A DNA stretch of 64,000 nt from CADEDH01 sp965263455 (GTDB taxonomy: Bacteria; Actinomycetota; Acidimicrobiia; Acidimicrobiales; SZUA-35). The notes under the pieces are model-generated. The model did not search any database. It was given only the letters and a program-made list of their open reading frames with translations, and was not told the DNA's origin. Of this stretch, positions 54,923-62,966 are shown piece after piece; position 1 is the first letter of the stretch, and each line of letters opens with the position of its first letter. The stretch spans positions 1 to 64,000 of the forward strand of contig CBDHHN010000002.1 in the NCBI GenBank assembly GCA_965263455.1, in the 5' to 3' direction. The position numbers were made by a program, and so were the translations under genes.

Positions 54923-56307
54923 GGCGTCCAGCTCGCATCGATGGCCTGAGCGCCCTCGGCCGCCGTCTTCTCACCGGCGACGATGGCCGTGCCCTCGGAC
55001 CAGAACGTCCCCGATCCGACCGCCGGAGGCATGAGGTCGGAAGCGTCGTACCGGGCCACGTCGGCCCCGAGGACGATCTCCACGAACGAGGCCTCGATCC
55101 CCGAGTACAGGCTGGTGTCGAGACCGGCGGCGGCCGACAGGAAGCCCGACACCTCCTCGCCCACCCGATCGTTCTGGGCCTGGCGCCGGGCGTCGGCGTA
55201 GTCGGCCGACGAGAGGTAGGCCATCACCTCCCACACCTCGGGAGCATCCCGGACGGCGGCCGCCAGCGACGCCCCGACCACGATGGGGCGGCCCTCATCG
55301 GCCGGAAGCGGGAACACGTCCACCGGGTCCTCCTCGATGCCGAAATCGGAGCCGTCGGGAATGAAGTCGATGTACCGGTCGCTCTCGCGGTGCATGAGGC
55401 ACTCACCGTCGACCAGGTACTGGCCGTTGTCCCCGAACGGCGTGGTGGCGATCGTGCCGCCTCCGGCGAACACGACGCCCGGGGTGTTCCACAGCTCCAC
55501 GATCTCCTCCATCGGTCCGGTGACGGCCTCGTCGTCGAACGGGATCTGGTTGGTGACCCACCGGTCGTAGGTGTCGGGGCCGGACAGGCGCAGGACCAGG
55601 TCCTCGGTCCAGTCGGTGAAGACCCGGCCGGTGGTCGGACCCGATTCGATCCCGACACAGAGCGGGGTGTTGCCATCGGCCACGGCCGCGGTCACCAGCG
55701 ACCGGAACTCGTTCCAGGTCTCGGGAACGGTGTAGCCGAACTCCTCGAACCGGGCCGGCTGATACCACACCAGCGACTTGACCTCGGCCCCCGTCGGGAC
55801 CCCGTACTGCTCGCCGTCGACCACCGCCACCCGGTTCCAATCCGACCCCCAGCTGGCGTCGGCGGCGTCGGCCACCTCCGACGGCAGGGGCTCGACCGCC
55901 CCCTGGTCGACCAGGTCCAGCAGGGCGGCGGGCCGATCGAACATGACGATGTCGGGTCCGTCGTCGCTCCCGAGCCGCGCCGCCAACTCGGCGTCGAAGT
56001 CGCGGACGCCCGTGTAGCGGATGGGGATCCCGGCCTCGACCGACAGCTCGTCCAGCGCGTCCTGGATGGCTCCGGCCTCATCGGCCGCACTCTCGAACCC
56101 GAGGACGGTGACCACACCGTCGTCCACGTCGTCGTCCGCGGCCGGATCGTCGCCGGCAGCCGTCGCGTCGTCACCGGCCGAGGGCTGCTCGTGCCCGAGT
56201 TCTTCGGCCTCCTCGTCCCCGCCGGAGCAGGCGGCGAGGCTCAGACCGAGCCCCATGGCCAGCCCGATCAGGACCGGTCTGACCCTCAGCGTCGTCACCC
56301 TGCGCAT
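54919..56307 (-). CDS. ABC sugar-binding lipoprotein (paralogue 1)
   Basis: 462-residue family-1 extracellular solute-binding protein. The lipobox LSLAAC (Cys27) is followed by an acidic linker, then the bilobed domain (SLVWYQPARFEEFGYTVPETWNEF, GIESGPTTGRVFTDW, NTPGVVFAGGGTIATTPFGDNG). It is clearly homologous to the second binding protein at 60106-61518, including TPLCVGIESG and ECLMHR motifs. It lies 16 bp downstream of the MalG-type permease and overlaps the GH1 gene. The ligand is likely a beta-glucoside oligomer, inferred from the GH1 neighbour. Confidence 0.92.
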   Translation of the reverse strand: MRRVTTLRVRPVLIGLAMGLGLSLAACSGGDEEAEELGHEQPSAGDDATAAGDDPAADDDVDDGVVTVLGFESAADEAGAIQDALDELSVEAGIPIRYTGVRDFDAELAARLGSDDGPDIVMFDRPAALLDLVDQGAVEPLPSEVADAADASWGSDWNRVAVVDGEQYGVPTGAEVKSLVWYQPARFEEFGYTVPETWNEFRSLVTAAVADGNTPLCVGIESGPTTGRVFTDWTEDLVLRLSGPDTYDRWVTNQIPFDDEAVTGPMEEIVELWNTPGVVFAGGGTIATTPFGDNGQYLVDGECLMHRESDRYIDFIPDGSDFGIEEDPVDVFPLPADEGRPIVVGASLAAAVRDAPEVWEVMAYLSSADYADARRQAQNDRVGEEVSGFLSAAAGLDTSLYSGIEASFVEIVLGADVARYDASDLMPPAVGSGTFWSEGTAIVAGEKTAAEGAQAIDASWTP

Positions 56308-56323
56308 GAACCCTCCCGGTGGC

Positions 56324-57334
56324 TCAGCCCTTTACCGAGCCCGCGAGGATACCCCGGACGAAGAACCGCTGGAGCAGGAAGAAGACCAGGAGCGGCACCG
56401 CGGCCTGGACGAAGGCACCGGCCGTCAGGAGATGCTCGTTGCGCCCGAACTCACCGGTCAGGGCGGCGATGCGGACCGTCATCGGGCTGATCTCTCCCCC
56501 GGCGTCTCCCATCACGGTGGCGATGAGCAGATCGTTCCAGGTCCACAGGAACTGGAAGATGGCGAAGGCGGCCAGCACGGGCACCGACAGCGGCACCACC
56601 AGGCGCCAGAAGATCGTGAAGTGATCGGCCCCGTCGATCCGGGCCGACTCGAAGACGTCCTTGGGGAGCGACTTGATGTAGTTGTGCAGGAGGAAGATGG
56701 CGAAGGGCATGGCAAAGGCCGTGTGCGACAACCAGATGGCGGTCGACGTCCCCTGCAGACCCACGTCGGGCAGCAGGGTCACCGTCTTGTCGGTGCCCCA
56801 GATGGTCCAGTGGGCCCCGCCGGCGTAGGTCTGCAGCAGCGGGAGCAGCGCCGTCTGGTTGGGGATGGCGAGCAGGGCCACCACGCCGATGAACAGCGTC
56901 TCCCGCCCCCGGAACTCGATCCAGGCGAAGGCGTAGGCGGCGAAGGCGGCGATGGCGATCGGAATGATCGTGGCCGGGATGGCGATGGCGAAGCTGTTGA
57001 CCAGACCGTCGCGGAGGCCGCCACTGGCCTGCGAGCTCCACACCGCGTCGTAGTTGTCGATGGTGAAGGCGTCCCAACCGGCAGGGATGTCACTGCCCTC
57101 CTCGGCCACCACCGACGGCGGCAGGAAGATCTCCCAGAACACGCTGGCCCGCTGGGCGTCGCGACCTCGGAACGAGTTCAGGAACAGGCTGGCCGTGGGA
57201 AGGGTCCAGATCGTGACGATGACCCACAGCAACCACGTGGGGATGCCGGAAAGGAACCGGTAGATGGTGGACGACAGGCCGGGCCCGCCCCGGGCAGCCC
57301 CGGGGGCGGACGTCGGGACCTCGTGCGTGGTCAT
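56324..57334 (-). CDS. ABC sugar permease, MalG type
   Basis: 336-residue permease with six expected helices; the EAA loop reads DVFESARIDGADHFTIFWRLVVPLSVP. A periplasmic insert (about 55-110) precedes the core. It begins 1 bp after the stop of the larger permease gene, so they are co-translated and form the heterodimeric channel. Confidence 0.92.
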   Translation of the reverse strand: MTTHEVPTSAPGAARGGPGLSSTIYRFLSGIPTWLLWVIVTIWTLPTASLFLNSFRGRDAQRASVFWEIFLPPSVVAEEGSDIPAGWDAFTIDNYDAVWSSQASGGLRDGLVNSFAIAIPATIIPIAIAAFAAYAFAWIEFRGRETLFIGVVALLAIPNQTALLPLLQTYAGGAHWTIWGTDKTVTLLPDVGLQGTSTAIWLSHTAFAMPFAIFLLHNYIKSLPKDVFESARIDGADHFTIFWRLVVPLSVPVLAAFAIFQFLWTWNDLLIATVMGDAGGEISPMTVRIAALTGEFGRNEHLLTAGAFVQAAVPLLVFFLLQRFFVRGILAGSVKG

Positions 57335-57335
57335 G

Positions 57336-59927
57336 TCACACTCCCTCCTGCTGGAGCCGTCGGATGTTCAGGTAGAGCACCGGAAGCACGGCCAGGAACA
57401 GCACCACGGCGAGCGCCGAGCCCAGGCCCCGGTTGCCGGCCGTGAAGGCTTGGAAGAACATCTCGTTGGCCACGATCTGGGTCTCGAAGTTGCCGTTGGT
57501 CATGACCTTCACCACGTCGAAGATCTTCAGCACGTTCACCGTCATCGTGGTGACCACCACCCCGACGGTGGGAAGGATCTGGGGCACGATGATCCGCCAG
57601 AAGATGGAGGAGTCGGTGGCACCGTCGACCTTGGCCGCCTCGATGAACTCCTGGGGTACGGCCTTGATGGCGGCGGAGAAGATCACCATGGCGAAGCCGG
57701 TCTGGATCCAGATCAGCACGACCATGAGCCAGAGGTTGTTGTAGGGCAGATTCTGGCTGATGAAGATGACGGTGCGCTCCCCCACCCCGTCGACCCCGGT
57801 GCCACCGAGGCGGCCGGCGGCCAGACGCCACAGGACCCACAGCAACGGGACGGCCAGGGCCAGGCTGCCGCCGGCGAGGCCGCTGGCCCCCGATCGCAGG
57901 CCCTGGTAGGCGAGCCATCCGAGCCCGGCCACCACGGCGGCGAGCAGGGCCACCCCGATCCAGCGGTACCCGGACAGCGACAGATCGCCGAGGGCGACCC
58001 AGGCCCAGTTGAGCAGACCGGTCTGCGGGTTGTCGCCGGGCCGGGCGATGTACATGAACCGCCAGATGATGCCGGCACCGACGAACGAGATGGCCAGGGG
58101 CATGAAGATGATCGACTTGGCCACGTTCTCGAACCGGGCCCGGTCGGCCAACGCCGCCACCGCCAAACCGATGGCGGATGCGGTGGCCGTGACCATGAAG
58201 ACCCACCAGAGGCTGTTGATCACGGTTCCCCGCACGGCGGCGAACGCCGCGGTCGCGGCCAGGAAGACGCCGAAGGCCATGGCCCCGGCATGGGATCCGC
58301 CCAGGTCCACGCTCAACCCGGGGGTTCCGGCCAGGCGTCCGGCTGAGGCCACGAGGGCGATGAGGGCCAACCCGATGGCGACGAACAGGGCCAGATACAG
58401 GTACCGCCACGACGGGGCGGTGGCGGCGGCCGCCAGCACCCCGGTGCCGACCGCCTCCTCGGAACCGTCGCCCCGAATCAGGCGGAGTTCGTGGTAGGCG
58501 GCGAACAGCATGAGGGCGCCGAGGGCGGGAAGGACGAACCGGGCGCCCGGGAACGAGTTGCCGGTCCGACGGCCCAGCACCACGGCCCCCGCGACCCCGA
58601 CCGCCATCAACACCAGGCCGATCTCGAACGGGGCCGAGGTGAACAGGGCCCGCCAGTTGCCGAAGTCCCAGTTGGCGGCGTTGCCGAAGATCTGGCGGTA
58701 GTTCTCCAGGGACGGGAACTCCTGGACCCGCTGGCCGGCGTCATCCCGGAAGCTCCGCTCCAGGCTCAACAGGATGGTCCGGATCAGGGAGGCGACGAGG
58801 CCGACCCCGACGAAGAACAGGGCCGGGGCCAGGAAGATGTAGCTGCGGGAGCGGTTCTCCAGTGCCGTCAACTCGGCCTGGGTCGGCCGGGGGCCGACGG
58901 CGAAGCGGGCCCCGGCCAGGGCCCCGGCCACGCCGAAGGCGCTGAAGGCTTCGATCCTGGGGCCGCCGGTCCCGGTGAGCAGAAACACGCCGATCAACCA
59001 GCCGATCAAGCCGCCGACCAGGGCACCGGTGGCCAGCGGGCGATTCCGCAGGCGGGCGATTCCGGCCCCCGCCGCGGCCAGGGCCAGGGGCCAGACGATG
59101 GCGCCCACCAACTCGATCCGGGGCACGATGGAGGTGAACGCCAACCCACCGGCGAAGAGGCCGAGCCCGGCCCCACCGGCGGCGCCCGCCACCAACCGCA
59201 CCGGCTGGTCGAGGCGGGCCAGGGCGTAGCCGAGGGCGGCGGTCAGGGCCGCCCCCATGAGGGGGGTCCACACGATCGTCACCGCGGTGTCGACCGGGAT
59301 GCGCTCGGCGAAGAACAGACCCCAGAGGTAGCCGCCGATGAGACCGACGACGAGGCCGCCCAGCTGCCATCGGTCGACCTCGTCCCGGACGACGCCGACG
59401 GCGAAGCCGATCGCCATCCCCAGCCCGGCTCCGATGATCAGCGAGAACAGCAGCAGGGTCCACTCGTTGGCGTTGACCGCGTCGTGGAGCCCGGTTGCCA
59501 GGCCGTCCCGGCCGTTGATGTGCTGGATGAGTCGGTTGCCGTCGAGGAGACCGAAGACGATGAACCCGATGACGGCCCCGAGCAGGGTGGCGAAGCGGGT
59601 GTAGGACTTCCCCGCCTGGTTGAACAGCAGGTTGGCGCCGACGAAGAGGGCGCCGCTGACGGTCACGGCCAGCAACACACCCCACAGGGTGGTGGCCAGC
59701 TTCGAAGCCTCGGGCGAGGCCAGGAACCGGTCGGCCCGGTCGGCCTGGAGCATCCAGATCAGGCCGACCAGCGATGCCACGCCGAACACGGCCAGCGGGA
59801 AGCGGCTCCGCAAGCCGGCCGGCAGCAGACCGCCCAGTTGTCGGGTCGCGGCCGTTACGACCCCGCCGAACAGCCCGGCCACGATGGCGGCGATGATCAC
59901 CGAACCGATGGCCTCGAGAACACCCAT
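57336..59927 (-). CDS. ABC sugar permease, MalF type, with very large membrane N-terminal extension
   Basis: 863 residues, against roughly 300-500 for most sugar-importer permeases. Residues about 1-360 form an extra membrane domain with around ten Gly/Ala-rich helices. A permease-like start (SRSYIFLAPALFFVGVGLVASLIRTILLSLERSF) follows at about 365, then further inserted helices (about 430-560). The conserved core is last, with the EAA loop EFIEAAKVDGATDSSIFWRIIVP near 785. The MalG-type partner follows directly. The extension may bind a partner or lipid; its role is unknown. No frameshift is seen. Confidence 0.88.
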   Translation of the reverse strand: MGVLEAIGSVIIAAIVAGLFGGVVTAATRQLGGLLPAGLRSRFPLAVFGVASLVGLIWMLQADRADRFLASPEASKLATTLWGVLLAVTVSGALFVGANLLFNQAGKSYTRFATLLGAVIGFIVFGLLDGNRLIQHINGRDGLATGLHDAVNANEWTLLLFSLIIGAGLGMAIGFAVGVVRDEVDRWQLGGLVVGLIGGYLWGLFFAERIPVDTAVTIVWTPLMGAALTAALGYALARLDQPVRLVAGAAGGAGLGLFAGGLAFTSIVPRIELVGAIVWPLALAAAGAGIARLRNRPLATGALVGGLIGWLIGVFLLTGTGGPRIEAFSAFGVAGALAGARFAVGPRPTQAELTALENRSRSYIFLAPALFFVGVGLVASLIRTILLSLERSFRDDAGQRVQEFPSLENYRQIFGNAANWDFGNWRALFTSAPFEIGLVLMAVGVAGAVVLGRRTGNSFPGARFVLPALGALMLFAAYHELRLIRGDGSEEAVGTGVLAAAATAPSWRYLYLALFVAIGLALIALVASAGRLAGTPGLSVDLGGSHAGAMAFGVFLAATAAFAAVRGTVINSLWWVFMVTATASAIGLAVAALADRARFENVAKSIIFMPLAISFVGAGIIWRFMYIARPGDNPQTGLLNWAWVALGDLSLSGYRWIGVALLAAVVAGLGWLAYQGLRSGASGLAGGSLALAVPLLWVLWRLAAGRLGGTGVDGVGERTVIFISQNLPYNNLWLMVVLIWIQTGFAMVIFSAAIKAVPQEFIEAAKVDGATDSSIFWRIIVPQILPTVGVVVTTMTVNVLKIFDVVKVMTNGNFETQIVANEMFFQAFTAGNRGLGSALAVVLFLAVLPVLYLNIRRLQQEGV

Positions 59928-59997
59928 TGCGCACCTTCCCCCAGGGCCGCACCGTCTCCCGGTGGCGACTGCCGACCACCCGCCCGACCCGTTTCGA

Positions 59998-60024
59998 GAG
60001 GGGGGCCGGAACCCGACCCCCCTC
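59998..60024 (-). terminator. Second hairpin in the sugar operon gap
   Basis: GAGGGGGG / CCCCCCTC, an 8-bp stem with an 11-nt loop, 70-100 bp upstream of the large permease gene. Together with the stronger hairpin at 60046-60080 it separates the first binding-protein gene from the permeases. Confidence 0.4.
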
Positions 60025-60045
60025 GCATTACTCAGTATTGCCCAT

Positions 60046-60080
60046 CGGCGGTGACGGGACCGAAGGGCCCGTCACCGCCG
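60046..60080 (-). terminator. Strong hairpin after the first binding-protein gene (attenuator or mRNA stabiliser)
   Basis: Perfect 13-bp stem CGGCGGTGACGGG / CCCGTCACCGCCG with a 9-nt loop, starting 25 nt after the stop of the binding-protein gene. In sugar operons such hairpins let the binding protein be made in excess over the membrane subunits. Confidence 0.6.
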
Positions 60081-60105
60081 AGAGGATGACCGGAAACCAG
60101 CCCGA

Positions 60106-61518
60106 CTAGGGCCAGCTGGCCTCGATGGCGTCGGCGGCCTCCTGGGCCGTCTTGTCACCGTTCACCGCAGCCGTGCCCTCGGTCCAGAAGGATCCGGAGC
60201 CGACGGCGGCCGGCATCAGGTCGGAGGCGTCGAAGCGGGAAACCTCGGCGTCAGCGAAGATCTGGAGGAAGGTCTGCTCCAGCTCGTTCAGGTTCGACGA
60301 GTCCCACCCGTCGGCGGCCGACAGGAAGCCCGAGGTGGCGCCGTCGAGGGCGTCGACCTGGTAGGCCTGGCGGGCGTTGGCGTAGTCGGCGGTGGTCAGG
60401 TACTTGATGACCTCCCACACCTCCGGCCGGTCGTTGAAGACCGAGGCCAGCACACCGGCCACCAGCAGCGGGCGGTCGCCGTTGACGGTCGGAAGGTAGA
60501 AGGCGTTCACGGCCTCGGCGCTGCCGTCGTTGGCCGGCGTCCCCTCCGGGAAGTTCCCGGCGAAGAAGTTGGCCTGACGGTGCATGAGGCAGTCCTGCTC
60601 GACCAGCGGCACCGCGTTCTCGGCGAACGGGGTGGTGGCGATGGTGCCACCGCTGGCGAAGACCATGCCCGGGGTGTTCCACAGGGTGAGGATCTCGTCC
60701 ATGACCTCGACGACGCGGGGGTCGTTGAAGGGGATCTCGTGGTTGACCCACTGGTCGTAGACCTCGGCGCCGTGGAAGCGGAGCATGAGGTCCTCCATCC
60801 AGTCGGTGAAGGCCCAACCGGTGGCGCCGCCGGACTCGATGCCGACGCACAGCGGGGTGTCGCCGTTGCCGATCATGGTCTCGGTCAGAGCCTTGAAGTC
60901 GTCCCAGGTCTCGGGGACGTCGTAGCCCTTCTCCTCGAACACGGCCGGCTGATACCAGACCAGCGACTTGAGGTCGGCCTTGACCGGGACGCCGTACACG
61001 TCGCCGTCGACCGTGCCGAAGCCGGTCCAGTCCGACGACCAGTTGGTGTTGGCCTCGGTCACGACGTCCTCGGGCATGGGCACCAGGAAGCCGTCACGAG
61101 CGAAGTCGGCGACCTTGCCCGGCTGGGGGAAGAAGGCGATGTCGGTCGTGGTGCCGGCCTCGGCCTGGACACCGATGTTGTCCGAGAAGTCCCGGGAGCC
61201 GTTGTAGACGATCTCGATGCCGGTCTCGGCGCTGAACTCGTCGAGTGCGGCCTGGATGGCGCCGATGTCGAGCTCGGAGTTCTCCGGGCCGGAGATGGTC
61301 ACGGTGGTGCCGGAGAGGTCGCCGGCGTCCTCCATGGCCTCTCCATCGTCTTCGCCGTCGTCGGCGGCGGTGGTCTCCGTGGTCTCCTCGGAGTCCTCGG
61401 TGGTGTCGGAGCCGGCGTCGGTCTCGGCCCCCTCGTCATCGTCGCCCGAACAGGCGGCGGCCACGAGCGCAAAGCTGAACAGCAGCGCCAGCAGCACCTT
61501 CCATCGCGAAGTACGCAT
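60106..61518 (-). CDS. ABC sugar-binding lipoprotein (paralogue 2)
   Basis: 470-residue family-1 solute-binding protein. The lipobox LVAAAC (Cys23), a very acidic Asp/Glu/Thr linker (about 25-65) and the two-lobe domain show SLVWYQPAVFEEKGYDVPETWDDF, IESGGATGWAFTDWMEDLMLR, NTPGMVFASGGTIATTPFAENA and DASDLMPAAVGSGSFWTEGTA. It is first gene of the operon, controlled from the divergent region that holds a LacI-type operator. The ATG at 61518 has a GAGAGGAC ribosome site. It is probably the main binding protein, as a hairpin after it would boost its mRNA level. Confidence 0.93.
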   Translation of the reverse strand: MRTSRWKVLLALLFSFALVAAACSGDDDEGAETDAGSDTTEDSEETTETTAADDGEDDGEAMEDAGDLSGTTVTISGPENSELDIGAIQAALDEFSAETGIEIVYNGSRDFSDNIGVQAEAGTTTDIAFFPQPGKVADFARDGFLVPMPEDVVTEANTNWSSDWTGFGTVDGDVYGVPVKADLKSLVWYQPAVFEEKGYDVPETWDDFKALTETMIGNGDTPLCVGIESGGATGWAFTDWMEDLMLRFHGAEVYDQWVNHEIPFNDPRVVEVMDEILTLWNTPGMVFASGGTIATTPFAENAVPLVEQDCLMHRQANFFAGNFPEGTPANDGSAEAVNAFYLPTVNGDRPLLVAGVLASVFNDRPEVWEVIKYLTTADYANARQAYQVDALDGATSGFLSAADGWDSSNLNELEQTFLQIFADAEVSRFDASDLMPAAVGSGSFWTEGTAAVNGDKTAQEAADAIEASWP

Positions 61519-61898
61519 TGTTGTCCTCTCGTTGTGGGCCGGCTGGCCCCTCTCCCACGACCGGCACCCGCCCACCGCCTCGGCTGCATCGCTTCGGCTG
61601 CAAGCGTTTACAGGTGGCCGGTCTGTCGTGTCGGGAAAGGCTACACGGTTGTTCGTCTATGGGTGCGATTGCCGTAAGACTGCAGTAATTGTCCTTGCTG
61701 ACCAGGTCAAACGGATGAGACGGGCCCGACCCTGAATCGACAACTCCCCACCTCGGTCGGCGCCCGCCTTCGGCCGATAGCGTGCGCTGGACGACGGCGC
61801 GGGAAACGGACATCATGGCGAGGGCCGGTGAATGTCGGGTGCCCCGTGTGGCGTGGTCCCCCAATCTGCCGAGTTCGAGACGCCAAGGAGACCGTCGG
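61519..61898. other. 380-bp divergent control region of the sugar operon and lacI-type gene
   Basis: Contains a LacI-type operator at 61599-61612 and a TAGCCT -10-like element on the minus strand about 25 nt upstream of it. On the plus side an AAGGAG ribosome site lies at 61885-61890. No coding potential is credible: the apparent upstream extension of the regulator frame (from 61782) is unlike LacI proteins. Confidence 0.5.
61599..61612. promoter_or_regulatory. LacI-family operator upstream of the sugar operon
   Basis: TGCAAGCGTTTACA matches the LacI/CcpA-type palindrome TGNAANCGNTTNCA with the central CG. It lies 81-94 bp before the first binding-protein gene and would be bound by the divergent LacI-family protein. 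Confidence 0.65.
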
Positions 61899-62915
61899 GT
61901 GCCGACCCAGCGGCCAATCACCATCGACGACGTGGCCCGGGTCGCCGGGTACTCGGTGGCGACCGTGAGCAGGGCCCTTCGGGGCCTGCCCAACGTGGCG
62001 CCGTCGACCCGGCGCCAGATCGAGGACGTTGCGGCCCGGCTGAACTACCGGCCCGACCCGGCCGCCATCCGCCTCGCCACCGGCCGCTCCCGCACCGTGG
62101 CCATGGCCGTGCCCAGCCTGGCCACCTGGTACTTCGGGCAGGTCATGGCCGGGGCCGAGGCGCTGCTGACCGATGCCCGCTACGACCTGCTGGTGTTCTC
62201 CCTCGACAGCGACCCGACCCGCCGCCTCCAGGCCTTCCAGGGGCCGACGGTGGCCCGGGCCGCCGGAGTCATCGTGGTCGACCTGGCCCTGTCGGGGCAG
62301 GAGGCGGCCACCCTCTACCGGACCGACCAGCAGGTGGTGGCGATCGGCACCACCTCGGACGCCTTCAGCAGCGTCCGAATCGACGACATCGGCGTGGCCG
62401 AGTCGGCCGTCGGCCACCTCGTCGAACTGGGCCACCGGCGCATCGGTCTGCTCAAGGGCCAGAACGACGATCCCTTCCACTTCGACGTCCCTCGTGAGCG
62501 CCAGACCGGCTACCGCAACGCGCTGCTCCGGGCCGGCATCCCGGTCGACCCCGACCTCGAACGATCCGGCAACTTCTCGGTCGAGGGTGGGGCCGAGGCC
62601 ATGGCCGCCCTGCTCGACCTGGAGAAGCCCCCCACCGCGGTGTTCGCCATGTCCGATGAGATGGCGTTCGGGGCGATGCAGACCCTGTGGTCGCGGGGCC
62701 TGTCGGTGCCCGACGATGTCTCCCTGGTCGGGGTCGACAACCACGAGTTGAGCCCGGTTCTGGGGCTGACCACGATCGACCAGTCGGCGGGCGAGCACGG
62801 CGTACGGGCGGCCGAGTTGCTGCTGACCCTGCTCGACACCGACCACGCCGCCCCCGTCCACCACCAGATGCCCATCCGGTTGATCGAGCGACGCAGTTCG
62901 GCCTCGGCCCCCTGA
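61899..62915 (+). CDS. LacI-family transcriptional regulator of the adjacent sugar operon
   Basis: 338 residues. The N-terminal helix-turn-helix (ITIDDVARVAGYSVATVSRALRG, about 6-28) and hinge helix are followed by a periplasmic-binding-protein-like domain (about 65-335) with VPSLATWYFGQVMAGAE, HLVELGHRRIGLLKG, AVFAMSDEMAFGAMQTL and LTTIDQSAGEHGVRAAELLL. The GTG at 61899 is chosen because AAGGAG lies 8 nt upstream and the HTH follows at once; a frame from 61782 adds 39 unrelated residues. It is divergent from the binding-protein gene, with a matching operator in between, and probably derepressed by a beta-glucoside. Confidence 0.95.
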   Translation: MPTQRPITIDDVARVAGYSVATVSRALRGLPNVAPSTRRQIEDVAARLNYRPDPAAIRLATGRSRTVAMAVPSLATWYFGQVMAGAEALLTDARYDLLVFSLDSDPTRRLQAFQGPTVARAAGVIVVDLALSGQEAATLYRTDQQVVAIGTTSDAFSSVRIDDIGVAESAVGHLVELGHRRIGLLKGQNDDPFHFDVPRERQTGYRNALLRAGIPVDPDLERSGNFSVEGGAEAMAALLDLEKPPTAVFAMSDEMAFGAMQTLWSRGLSVPDDVSLVGVDNHELSPVLGLTTIDQSAGEHGVRAAELLLTLLDTDHAAPVHHQMPIRLIERRSSASAP

Positions 62916-62935
62916 CCGGGCCAGGGCGCGCCCGG
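62916..62935. terminator. Weak hairpin between lacI-type and aminotransferase genes
   Basis: CCGGGC / GCCCGG, a 6-bp stem with an 8-nt loop, directly after the regulator stop and between convergent genes. Confidence 0.3.
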
Positions 62936-62966
62936 TACGGCCGGGCCGACGGCGGCCCCGGACGGC

